Below are positions 54,665-62,944 of a stretch of DNA of 64,000 nucleotides, in pieces. The translations under genes and the position numbers were made by a program. The notes under the pieces were generated by a model. It was not told where the DNA came from and ran no database searches. It worked only from the letters and a program-made list of their open reading frames with translations. Source of the stretch: Chitinophaga skermanii. GTDB lineage: Bacteria; Bacteroidota; Bacteroidia; Chitinophagales; Chitinophagaceae. The stretch spans positions 496,001 to 560,000 of the forward strand of contig NZ_QLLL01000005.1 in assembly GCF_003259335.1 (NCBI RefSeq), in the 5' to 3' direction. Every line of letters begins with the position of its first letter. The first letter of the stretch is position 1.

Positions 54665-54850
54665 CATCAACCTTTGGCGCAGGTTTCAGAGAGCCTCGCA
54701 GTGTTGTACATACGTAATGTATAATATGCTGTTGGTGCGAGTATACGAAAATTGGGTTCCAACGCGGAAATGTGTAAAGCACGCCGTGTTCCATTAACAT
54801 GCCTTGTATTTGGGATACAATCAGCAAACACAGGTTGAGCGACCTGTATA
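54665..54850 (+). ncRNA. Candidate structured RNA with several hairpins
   Basis: Five hairpins follow one another in about 180 bases: AACCT/AGGTT with a 7-base loop (54669-54685); TTGTACAT/ATGTATAA (54704-54724) closed further out by CTCGCA/TGCGAG (54695-54741); AACGCGG/CCGTGTT with an inner TGTG/CACG (54761-54790); TTGTAT/ATACAA (54804-54820); ACAGGT/ACCTGT (54830-54847). No long coding frame crosses the region and a promoter-like element lies upstream. The stretch may be a structured RNA, a leader of the slipin mRNA, or decayed coding sequence; hairpins of this size can also occur by chance. Confidence 0.3.
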
Positions 54851-54861
54851 AACATCGCTTT

Positions 54862-55152
54862 TAACACATTAACAATAAAAGCCGCCTAACCGAAGCAGCA
54901 GCCTGGGTTGTAAAGGCGAAAGATCAAAAGGATCCTTCACTGGCACAATATCAACTGTTGGCCGCTTCTACAAGCGAATCGATTGCGCGTAAAGGCATTC
55001 AAACCGAAAAAGCTACTATTCATGTAACAGCATCAATGTAGTTGGTCGTAAGAACCCCGTTACGCTACATCGCCTCAAATGTATAACCCGCTTATGGGTG
55101 ATTGGTTCCTGCCCGGTAACGACGGCTTTTATTACAAACAAACAACCATTTA
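54862..55152 (+). pseudogene. Possible relic of a gene upstream of slipin
   Basis: Coding-like sequence without a start. One frame from 54862 reads about 60 codons (with SRLTEAAAWVVKAKDQ and STSESIARKG) to a stop near 55041; a neighbouring frame then reads NVVGRKNPVTLHRLK; and a third frame gives a short open stretch from ATG 55078 (MYNPLMGDWFLPGN) that ends 21 bases before slipin. The pattern fits a frameshifted 3' remnant. I do not recognise the family. It could instead be untranslated leader with chance open frames. Confidence 0.35.
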
Positions 55153-55173
55153 ACACTTATATAAATCTATACT

Positions 55174-56694
55174 ATGAAACAAGTTATCATCAATACCGGC
55201 ACAATTGGCATTCTCTACAAAGAAAAACGTTTCGAAAAAATCCTAACAGCAGGTTCGTACCGTTTTTGGAGCAATAACAACGAGGTAGAGGTGCATAACT
55301 TGCAAGATGTTTTTAACCCACGCATCCCGTTAAATATTGCCTTACAGGAGCAAGCATTAGCACAAGCGTTGCAAGTGATTGATGTAGCATTCAACGAGAT
55401 TGTACTCGTATACGAAAACGCGTTGTTGAAACGTGTACTGTCGGCCGGTCAATATGCATTCTGGAAGGACTACACTGCGTATTCTTTCGTAACGGTGAAT
55501 ACGGATGAAGTAGATATTACACAACTCAAAAATAAAGCGGAATCAGCGCATAACTTGTTGGCGCCATATGTTTCCCGTACGATGGTAGATGCGCATGAAA
55601 AAGTGTTGTTTTTTATCGACAATAAATTCGATCGTATCCTAGGAAGCGGTATGCATGCTTTCTGGAAAAATACAGCGTCTATCCATACTTTTCACCGTAT
55701 CGATACACGACAATTGATGCAAGAGAATCCTATGGTGGGTGCCTTACAGCTCGACTTATTGATGCAATATCCTGCAATAGCGGAAGCATTAGCTTTAATT
55801 GTGGTAGAGGAAAACCAGTTGGCGATTTTATTCGATAAAAAGAATATCAAGCACGTGTTGCCAATGGGTAAATATGCCTACTGGAAAAATATACAGCAAT
55901 ACCGTATTGAATACGTGGATATTGCGGCGATCGAGATTGCACCTAAATACAATCGCTCGTTGTTAGCCGTTCCAATGTTGAATGCTTATGTACGCTCTTT
56001 TGTAGTAGAACCATACGAAAAAGGTGTGTTGTATGTTGATGGTGATTTTCATTCAATAGCAGCGCCTAATGTGTATAACTTTTGGAAGAATGAAACACGT
56101 ATTCTCTTGCATAAAGTGGACACACGTCAACAACAATTGGATATGAATGGCCAAGAGATATTGACGAAGGATAAAGCCAATATCCGTATCAATTTTGCCT
56201 GCCAGTACAAGGTAATAGATATTCTGAAAGCAGTGGAAAATAAAGAGTACGAAAAACAATTATATGCTTTAGCGCAATTATCGTTACGTGAGCAGGTGGG
56301 TGCGTATACACTAGATGAATTACTAGATAAGCGAGATGCGATAACGCCATTGATTTTGGAAAGCTTGCGAGCGAAGGTGACGGAGCTAGGTGTGGAAGTG
56401 GCTTATTGTGGTATTCGTGATATTATTTTACCAGGTGATGTAAAAGAAATCTTGAACCAAGTGTTAATTGCTGAGAAAACAGCACAAGCCAACGTGATTA
56501 TGCGCCGCGAGGAAACTGCGAGCACCCGTAGCTTAATGAATACAGCGAAATTAATGGAAGACAATGCCATGCTGTACAAATTGAAAGAAATGGAATACGT
56601 GGAGAAAATAGCCGATAAAATCAGCAATATTTCATTGAACGGTAGCGGCGACGTAATTGGTCAATTGAAACAGATTTTCATCCCGCATCAATAG
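55174..56694 (+). CDS. Slipin/SPFH protein with five N-terminal repeats
   Basis: A 506-residue protein. The C-terminal part (about 317-450) is an SPFH/Band-7 domain (NIRINFACQYKVIDI, LREQVGAYTLDELLDKR, LGVEVAYCGIRDIILPGDV), followed by a helical tail. The N-terminal 310 residues consist of five copies of a unit of about 67 residues with the core ExxVLYxxxxFxxILxxGxYxFWK; the aromatic anchors lie at residues 31-32, 96-97, 163-164, 236-237 and 303-304. No membrane segment is obvious at the N-terminus. SPFH proteins form large ring or cage assemblies. The gene follows the WYL operator region and ends at a terminator. Confidence 0.88.
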   Translation: MKQVIINTGTIGILYKEKRFEKILTAGSYRFWSNNNEVEVHNLQDVFNPRIPLNIALQEQALAQALQVIDVAFNEIVLVYENALLKRVLSAGQYAFWKDYTAYSFVTVNTDEVDITQLKNKAESAHNLLAPYVSRTMVDAHEKVLFFIDNKFDRILGSGMHAFWKNTASIHTFHRIDTRQLMQENPMVGALQLDLLMQYPAIAEALALIVVEENQLAILFDKKNIKHVLPMGKYAYWKNIQQYRIEYVDIAAIEIAPKYNRSLLAVPMLNAYVRSFVVEPYEKGVLYVDGDFHSIAAPNVYNFWKNETRILLHKVDTRQQQLDMNGQEILTKDKANIRINFACQYKVIDILKAVENKEYEKQLYALAQLSLREQVGAYTLDELLDKRDAITPLILESLRAKVTELGVEVAYCGIRDIILPGDVKEILNQVLIAEKTAQANVIMRREETASTRSLMNTAKLMEDNAMLYKLKEMEYVEKIADKISNISLNGSGDVIGQLKQIFIPHQ

Positions 56695-56789
56695 TCTTAC
56701 AAACGATCAACGGTGCGACGCAAGCAACGTTGCTAAGAGATACAAATGTTGGCCCCAAAACATTTAACCTACACACATATGCAAAAACA

Positions 56790-56819
56790 AAAAGAACCGC
56801 TATCTGAGCGGTTCTTTTG
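56790..56819. terminator. Bidirectional terminator
   Basis: AAAAGAACCGCT and AGCGGTTCTTTT, 12 perfect pairs with a 5-base loop, between convergent slipin and nirC-like genes. Confidence 0.9.
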
Positions 56820-56893
56820 CTTTGTATCGTGGTTGAGTATATCGTTGAAACGAGCCCCCATTTTCATAACCAGTTGTGAAATTTACAATATGA

Positions 56894-57736
56894 TTATTCA
56901 ACGTCGCTAGTAGTACCAACGGGTTGATGAATATGTTTAGATTGTATTGATTTCTTTTTTGAATATGTAATATACAAAGCTAAAGCAGTAAATATAACAC
57001 CTCCTGCGATATTTCCAAAGGTTACAGGCAATTGATTTCCAAACCACCAGTCTCCAAAACTCACTTTTGCACCTAGCATCATCCCGGCAGGAATTATAAA
57101 CATATTGACTACAGCGTGTTCGAAGCCTTGGGCGAAGAAAATAAAAATGGGCAGCCAAGCTGCAAAAATTTTTCCTAGGGTAGAAGTGGACGTCATGGCC
57201 ATTACAACACCGAAAGTAACCATCCAATTACAAAGGATGCCCTTGGTAAAAAGCGTAATAATACCGTCGCTCCCGAAATGCGCATAGGCCCCCGTTTTTG
57301 TTTCAGCGATTTTGACAATAGCTGCCGCAAGGGGGCCGCCAGAATCGTGGCCTAGTTGCGTAAGCGAAATCCAAAACAGCACAGCATACAATAGGCCGCC
57401 TAAAAGATTCGCAAAAAATACCAACAGCCAATTTTTCAAGGTATCGGCAAGGGTAATTTTTTTCGCTAAAAAAGCCGTGGGCAATATAGCAAAGTTGCCT
57501 GTTACCAATTCGAAGCCCATTAGTACAACAATGATGAAGCAGGCAGGGAAAATGGCCGCACCAATCACCGGTAAACCTGTTTGTATACTTGCCGTGATGG
57601 CTAAAGTGGTACCAAATCCCAGGATGGCCCCGGCTAATATTCCGCGGATCATAAGATCGGTAGTACTGAGTTGTACTTTATCGATGCCCGATTGCACCAT
57701 TACGGAAACTACTTCACTTGGTTTTTTATAATCCAT
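56894..57736 (-). CDS. nirC: Formate/nitrite transporter family protein
   Basis: A 280-residue FNT channel with six membrane helices and the family features LAGAILGFGTTLAI, the GFELVTGNFA omega-loop and FANLLGG in the first half, with the matching second-half repeat KGILCNWMVTFGVVMA, the EHAVVNMF histidine-containing motif and a GNIAGG close to the end. The FNT family moves formate, nitrite or hydrosulfide. Its place as last gene of the nirB-nirD operon favours nitrite import. It lies 11 bases after the porin gene. Confidence 0.92.
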   Translation of the reverse strand: MDYKKPSEVVSVMVQSGIDKVQLSTTDLMIRGILAGAILGFGTTLAITASIQTGLPVIGAAIFPACFIIVVLMGFELVTGNFAILPTAFLAKKITLADTLKNWLLVFFANLLGGLLYAVLFWISLTQLGHDSGGPLAAAIVKIAETKTGAYAHFGSDGIITLFTKGILCNWMVTFGVVMAMTSTSTLGKIFAAWLPIFIFFAQGFEHAVVNMFIIPAGMMLGAKVSFGDWWFGNQLPVTFGNIAGGVIFTALALYITYSKKKSIQSKHIHQPVGTTSDVE

Positions 57737-57747
57737 GATACAAATAT

Positions 57748-59070
57748 TTATTTGATGAAGAATGAAGGTGTAATATTCAATGAAACATAAGCCCAGTTAC
57801 TGTTTGAGCTTGCATTTACTAAGTTTTTTACCGTAGCCGAGGTGAGGGTGTTGGTACTCCAAAAATGACTATAACCTATGTCTACGTTTACAAAGGAGTT
57901 GATGTTGAATTGTGCTGTGAGATCAGCTTCTGTGCCAAATTGCTTATGGTGGTTAACAACTTCGCTAGCGCTATAGAATTGATGTATATCTAAGAGTAAT
58001 AAACATTTGGCGGCAGGTTTGTATTTCATTTTTAAATAATAATCTTGTAATCCTTTTTGTCCGAACCCACTGGCAGCATAGAAGTAATCCATATATCCCC
58101 AAAATTTGTGTGCTGTGCCGTACAATGGATCAAAAGCTTTGTTATCACCGCCGGAAGTGTAATCCGCTCCCAAGCAGGTTGATAATTGTTGCGTGATGCT
58201 ATAAGCTATATTGCCATTGAAGCTAGTTGCAAGTAAATTTTGCCCAGCGGGTGTTTTGCCGAATTGATAATAAGCCGATGCGTTGTAAGTGAATTTGCCA
58301 AGCTGTTGTATGTAGTACAAACCTGTTGTGTACCGCGCATATGTTCCCTCGTCCCATTTCTTTGTTTGTACCTGGTCAACCAATTCGAAATGGTACTTAG
58401 AGAAATGGTCGTTTAGGAATAAATAGGTAAGATTGCCTTGTTGTAATTTTTTATTGAGATGGACGTACGCTAATGCTTTATATGCAGATCCACCATTTGT
58501 ATTAGCCGTGTAATTTCCAGGTGGTTGCGCATTATAAATCGTGTTGGTGGAATTTTCTTTATTTTGGTTGAAGGCGCCACCGATGTGTGCTTGGAACGTT
58601 TGGATTTCATATTTCAAAACTGCTGCATCATGCCTACGGCCTTGTTGCAGCCAATCCAAGTTGCCGAGTAAACGGCTATCGTCGTACACTAACTCTTGCC
58701 GGCCCACTTTTAGTCCCCAATAACGCGTTGTATGCAAACTGTCGCTTAAGTTTACTTCTGCCCATGCCTCGTGCAGCATAAACCCATTATTATCTTGCGT
58801 GGTGGTACGGTTGATGGTAGATACATCTTGTCCCCAAACTCTTACATCTTGTATGGCAATATGCACCTTTACACGGTTACTATTGTACTTCGCCATTAAG
58901 CGCGTTCGTTGCGAATTAAAGAAGGCTGGGTGAGCGCTTTTGGGCAAGGGAGCACCTTGTCCATCGCGAAATTCGGAACGCGTACGCAGTTGTGCACCGA
59001 TAGAGAATTGTGCAGTGGCGAAAATTGGGATACTACTAGTGAATATAATTCCGAGGAATAGTTTTTTCAT
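57748..59070 (-). CDS. Alginate-export-type outer membrane porin
   Basis: A 440-residue outer membrane protein: signal peptide (1-20), then a beta-barrel with the alginate_exp-type start (IGAQLRTRSEFRDGQ, FNSQRTRLMAKY, VKVHIAIQDVRVWGQD, LHEAWAEVNL, LKVGRQELVYDDSRLLG). Such proteins serve as anion-selective or general porins. Located between nirD and nirC in the same operon, it probably gives nitrate or nitrite a path across the outer membrane. The last residue is lysine after a phenylalanine-rich strand. Confidence 0.88.
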   Translation of the reverse strand: MKKLFLGIIFTSSIPIFATAQFSIGAQLRTRSEFRDGQGAPLPKSAHPAFFNSQRTRLMAKYNSNRVKVHIAIQDVRVWGQDVSTINRTTTQDNNGFMLHEAWAEVNLSDSLHTTRYWGLKVGRQELVYDDSRLLGNLDWLQQGRRHDAAVLKYEIQTFQAHIGGAFNQNKENSTNTIYNAQPPGNYTANTNGGSAYKALAYVHLNKKLQQGNLTYLFLNDHFSKYHFELVDQVQTKKWDEGTYARYTTGLYYIQQLGKFTYNASAYYQFGKTPAGQNLLATSFNGNIAYSITQQLSTCLGADYTSGGDNKAFDPLYGTAHKFWGYMDYFYAASGFGQKGLQDYYLKMKYKPAAKCLLLLDIHQFYSASEVVNHHKQFGTEADLTAQFNINSFVNVDIGYSHFWSTNTLTSATVKNLVNASSNSNWAYVSLNITPSFFIK

Positions 59071-59090
59071 GGTAGCGTTGGTTTATATGC

Positions 59091-59465
59091 TTAATGGGTT
59101 GAAGTTTGGATGAAGGCCGGTTGTGCTGTAAAACCAATGAAAATATCATCGCCTTCTATGCGAACAGGATATGTTTGAATGTGGCATTCCGTTTCGTCGG
59201 AAATACAACGTCCATCCTTTAGTGAAAATGTTTTCTTATGAAAAGGGCAAGCTACTTTGGGTTCACCTGCATGGGAGCCAATCATCCCACGACTCAATGC
59301 CATCTGGTGTTTGTGTGGACAAAGATTTTGCGTAGCAAACCATTGTCCAGTGCGGGTGAAATGAAAGAGCGCAATTTGGGTATTGGCATACTTAACACAT
59401 ACGCCACCATTAGCAGGTACATCTTGTACACGGCAAGCGAGGAACCAAGAGAATTCAGACGACAT
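59091..59465 (-). CDS. nirD: Nitrite reductase small subunit NirD, Rieske-type
   Basis: A 124-residue NirD. It is a Rieske-fold protein: CPH at about residue 47 and CPFH about 27 residues later give the Cys-x-His and Cys-x2-His pattern of a [2Fe-2S] centre. In Escherichia coli NirD these ligands are absent, so this copy is of the cluster-binding type. It supports NirB in NADH-dependent nitrite reduction to ammonium. The frame reaches up to 59501, overlapping nirB by 10 bases; ATG 59465 (MSSEFSWFLA) gives the family-like start. Confidence 0.9.
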   Translation of the reverse strand: MSSEFSWFLACRVQDVPANGGVCVKYANTQIALFHFTRTGQWFATQNLCPHKHQMALSRGMIGSHAGEPKVACPFHKKTFSLKDGRCISDETECHIQTYPVRIEGDDIFIGFTAQPAFIQTSTH

Positions 59466-59491
59466 ATAAAGCGATTTAGTTGATAGATCAA

Positions 59492-61987
59492 TTATTTCCA
59501 TTCTACCGCGCGTTTTTGATCGCGCATTTGTTCGAAGTTTACGGTTGGGTCTTTTTCAGCGGGAGCATTTACGAAATGCGAAAAGCGTTTGCGCAGGGCT
59601 GGGTTTTCAACAACCTCTCTCCATTCGCATTTGTAATGATCGACTAGATGTTGCATACTAGCTTCCAACTCAGCAGCAACACCCAGGCTGTCATTTACCA
59701 CCACGTTTCGCAAGTATTCAATGCCACCATCCAGTTTATTCAACCAAGTAGCCGTACGTGTAAGTGGATCGGCTGTTTTGATGTAGAACATGAGGAAGCG
59801 ATCAATGTAACGGATGCAGGTGTCGGAATCTAGATCGGCAGCAAGGAGCTTAGCGTGCTGAGGTTTGGAGCCACCATTACCGCATACATACAAGTTCCAG
59901 CCCTTATCAGTAGCAATTATCCCAAAGTCTTTCGACTGAGCTTCAGCACACTCACGAATACAACCCGATACGGCCGATTTCATCTTGTGTGGAGCTCTAA
60001 GTCCACGGTAACGCTCTTCCACGCGAATAGCGAAGCTAACGGAGTCGTGCAGCCCAAATCGGCACCATGTGGAGCCCACGCAGCTTTTAACAGTACGCAA
60101 AGCTTTGCCGTATGCATGCCCGCTTTCAAAACCGGCAGCAATAAGTTCTTGCCAAATATTGGGAAGGTCGTTGACGTGGGCGCCAAACATATCGATGCGT
60201 TGACCGCCGGTTATTTTGGTGTAGAGATTGTACTTTTCGGCCACTGCTGCAATAACAGCCAACTTTTGAGGTGTAATTTCTCCGCCGGGAATACGCGGTA
60301 CAACAGAGTAGGTGCCACCTTTTTGGATATTTGCTAAAAAGCGATCGTTCGAGTCTTGTGCAGTTTCGTTGCCTTTTTGGAGAATCATATCATTCCACAA
60401 ACTGGCTATAATTGAACTGATAACAGGCTTGCAGATTTCGCAACCATCGCCATGTCCGTAAGTATCCAGCACTTCGTCGTAAGCATGGAGATTTTTAATT
60501 TTAATAAGATCGAATAGTTCTTGCCGCGAGTATTGAAAATGTTCACATACAACGTTGCGAATGTATTTGCCTTCCGCAATCATGGTGTATTGAATAATAT
60601 CTTTCACCATTGGAGTACAGCCACCACAGCAACTGCCTGCTTTTGTACATTTTTTAACCGCGTTGAATGTTTCATGCCCGTTTTTAACAGCAGCGACAAT
60701 GTCGCCTTTGGTTACGCTCTCGCAGCTGCAAACAATAGCATCATTGGGAAGGTTTTGTACACCGGCATTTTGTGCGCCTTCACCACGTGGACCAATTAAA
60801 ATATCTTGGGGGTTAAGGGGAAGTTGGATCTTATTTTTTGTTGTTTGTAATAGCATGTTGTAATCGGCTGCGTCGCCAATTAGAATACCGCCTAGCAAGT
60901 ATTTACCGTCGTTGCTAACATTAATCCGCTTGTAAATACCTTGCAAACTATCTTCAAAAACGATAGCCCTAAATTCAGTGGAGGGAGGAAAGGGATCGCC
61001 AAAGCTAGCAACGTCTACACCAATTAATTTCAACTTCGTACTCATATCGAACCCGTTGAATTGAATGGGTTCGTCTATGATAGTGGAAGCAGCTACTTCG
61101 GCCATTTCGTAACCGGGTGCTACTAACCCGTAAATCATGCCTTTGTGTAATGCACATTCCCCGATCGCAAAAATGTGAGGGTCGGTGGTTTGCATATGGT
61201 CATTCACGATGATGCCTCCACGCGAACCAGTTTCCAGGCCGGCCAATTTGGCTAACTCATCGCGGGGTTTAATACCGGCTGAAATAATCAGTAGATCTAA
61301 CTCCATCGTGCTTTCATCTGCAAACTGGATACCGGTAATAGCTTGCGCGCCGGTAATTTCGATGGCAGCTTTATTGGTATGAATTTCCAATCCCAAAGCT
61401 GCTAGCTTACTTTGTAAAACAAGGTGACCATTATGATCTATTTGCCGGGGCATTAACCGCGAGGCATATTCAATTACATGTGTATTCTGCACACCCAAAT
61501 CCAGTAAAGCCTTCGCAGCTTCAAGACCCAATAAACCGCCGCCCATAACAGCCGCTTGGGTAGCCTTGGGGGCATAATCCTTGATTAACTCTAAGTCTTC
61601 AATAGTTCTATATACAAATACGCCTTCTTTTTCAATACCTGGCAGCGGCGGAACAAAAGCCGATGACCCGGTAGCAAGCACAAGGTAATCGTATGATTCT
61701 TCGCGGCCTTTGTAGGAGTGTACAACTTTATTTTCCCGGTCTATTTGTACAACAGGGTCGCCGGTATATAATATGATATGTTGTTCGTTGTACCAGGAGC
61801 GGGGTTGCATTTCCAACTCGTTAGGGGAGGCGTGTGTGAAGTAGTCGGTAAGATGAACACGGTCGTATGCAACGCGGGGTTCTTCACCAAATACAATGAG
61901 TTCAGCTTCTTCAAAGGGAAGTTTTGCGCGTAACTTTTCGCAAAATTTGTAGCCGACCATCCCGTTTCCTATTACTACAATTTTCAT
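59492..61987 (-). CDS. nirB: NADH-dependent nitrite reductase large subunit
   Basis: An 831-residue NirB, which reduces nitrite to ammonium in the cytoplasm. N-terminal FAD/NAD domains (MKIVVIGNGMVGYKFCEKL, LATGSSAFVPPLPG, GGGLLGLEAAKAL), a BFD-like [2Fe-2S] domain (IVCSCESVTKGD, then AGSCCGGC), then the siroheme/[4Fe-4S] sulfite/nitrite reductase part with the ligands in CVGSTWCRFG and GCIRECAEAQ. First gene of the nirB-nirD-porin-nirC operon, with an FNR-like palindrome about 85 bases upstream of its start. Confidence 0.96.
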   Translation of the reverse strand: MKIVVIGNGMVGYKFCEKLRAKLPFEEAELIVFGEEPRVAYDRVHLTDYFTHASPNELEMQPRSWYNEQHIILYTGDPVVQIDRENKVVHSYKGREESYDYLVLATGSSAFVPPLPGIEKEGVFVYRTIEDLELIKDYAPKATQAAVMGGGLLGLEAAKALLDLGVQNTHVIEYASRLMPRQIDHNGHLVLQSKLAALGLEIHTNKAAIEITGAQAITGIQFADESTMELDLLIISAGIKPRDELAKLAGLETGSRGGIIVNDHMQTTDPHIFAIGECALHKGMIYGLVAPGYEMAEVAASTIIDEPIQFNGFDMSTKLKLIGVDVASFGDPFPPSTEFRAIVFEDSLQGIYKRINVSNDGKYLLGGILIGDAADYNMLLQTTKNKIQLPLNPQDILIGPRGEGAQNAGVQNLPNDAIVCSCESVTKGDIVAAVKNGHETFNAVKKCTKAGSCCGGCTPMVKDIIQYTMIAEGKYIRNVVCEHFQYSRQELFDLIKIKNLHAYDEVLDTYGHGDGCEICKPVISSIIASLWNDMILQKGNETAQDSNDRFLANIQKGGTYSVVPRIPGGEITPQKLAVIAAVAEKYNLYTKITGGQRIDMFGAHVNDLPNIWQELIAAGFESGHAYGKALRTVKSCVGSTWCRFGLHDSVSFAIRVEERYRGLRAPHKMKSAVSGCIRECAEAQSKDFGIIATDKGWNLYVCGNGGSKPQHAKLLAADLDSDTCIRYIDRFLMFYIKTADPLTRTATWLNKLDGGIEYLRNVVVNDSLGVAAELEASMQHLVDHYKCEWREVVENPALRKRFSHFVNAPAEKDPTVNFEQMRDQKRAVEWK

Positions 61988-62071
61988 GGAGCGTGATTTA
62001 GAAATGAAAAATTATAAAAATATATATATAATATAATTTCTTTCGATCACCCAATAAAAATCGTTTTGGTT

Positions 62072-62085
62072 ATGATTTGAATCAT
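62072..62085. promoter_or_regulatory. FNR-like box in the nirB-SUMT divergent promoter
   Basis: ATGATT-TG-AATCAT, a perfect 6+6 inverted repeat. It matches the FNR consensus TTGAT-N4-ATCAA at 8 of 10 positions. It lies 85 bases from the nirB start and 80 from the SUMT start, close to the middle, so it can serve both. An FNR-type regulator is encoded two genes to the right. Confidence 0.65.
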
Positions 62086-62165
62086 GAAAATATGAATTAT
62101 TTGAGTACTTTTATATCAGGCTAAGTATTATTCTTGATATAATTATTTATTTAATACGTTTGTTT

Positions 62166-62930
62166 ATGCCATTTCCCTATTTATCTTTAGTCGGCGCAGG
62201 ACCTGGTGATCCCCGTTTAATCACCTTAAAAGCTATCGACACGCTCCAAGTAGCAGATGTAATATTATATGATGCACTTGCCAACGATGCACTGCTTGCT
62301 TACGCACCCAGTGCATTGAAGATTTTTGTAGGCAAACGTTTCGGTGCCCATGCTTTACCGCAGGACGAAATCAATGCTTTGATTATCCAATACGCATTTT
62401 CGCATGGGCATGTGGTGCGATTAAAAGGTGGAGATCCTTTTGTATTTGGACGGGCTACAGAAGAAATAATCGCAGCGCAGCAAGCCGGTATCCCGGTTAG
62501 CATTATTCCCGGTGTATCTAGTGCACTCGCCGTTCCGGCGAACTGCATGATCCCGGTTACAAGTAGGGGAATTGCGAATAGCTTTTTTGTTATAACAGGT
62601 ACTACTTGCCATGGCGGCATTTCGGAAGATCTCCGCCTAGTGGCTCAAACAAACGCAACAATGATCATTCTAATGGGTATGCAACAGTTACCTGCTATAA
62701 TGGACATATTTATAAGCCTTGGCAAGCATGCATTGCCCACGGCGATTATTCAAGAAGGAACAACAGAAAATGAAAGAATGGTAGTTGGTACGGTGAGCGA
62801 CATTGTTGCAAAATCCCGCGCAGCTTGTATTACAAACCCTGCAATTATTATCGTAGGTGATGTTGTACATGCACACTCCAATGCTGCTATAAGGCAACTC
62901 GCCCGCGAACATACGCACCGTGTTGCCTAG
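62166..62930 (+). CDS. cobA: Uroporphyrinogen-III C-methyltransferase (SUMT)
   Basis: A 254-residue class III methyltransferase that makes precorrin-2 from uroporphyrinogen III, the branch point to siroheme. Start YLSLVGAGPGDPRLITLKAI, then LIVYD-type VILYDALAN, VRLKGGDPFVFGR, the IPGVSSALAVPA segment and PVTSRG, and the ITG and MGMQQL substrate motifs. It lacks the CysG oxidase/chelatase part. Siroheme is the NirB cofactor, so the divergent position next to nirB fits. ATG 62166 is used rather than the TTG at 62160. The FNR-type gene follows 14 bases later. Confidence 0.94.
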   Translation: MPFPYLSLVGAGPGDPRLITLKAIDTLQVADVILYDALANDALLAYAPSALKIFVGKRFGAHALPQDEINALIIQYAFSHGHVVRLKGGDPFVFGRATEEIIAAQQAGIPVSIIPGVSSALAVPANCMIPVTSRGIANSFFVITGTTCHGGISEDLRLVAQTNATMIILMGMQQLPAIMDIFISLGKHALPTAIIQEGTTENERMVVGTVSDIVAKSRAACITNPAIIIVGDVVHAHSNAAIRQLAREHTHRVA

Positions 62931-62944
62931 TCTAAACCGAGTTT

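Noticed and set aside
54597..54827. 76-codon minus-strand open frame antisense to the hairpin region
   Set aside because: No recognisable domain; it is interrupted by the stems and has no promoter on that strand.
62155..62162. TACGTTTG as promoter of the SUMT gene
   Set aside because: It matches the -7 consensus but lies only three bases before the ATG, so the transcript would start inside the gene.
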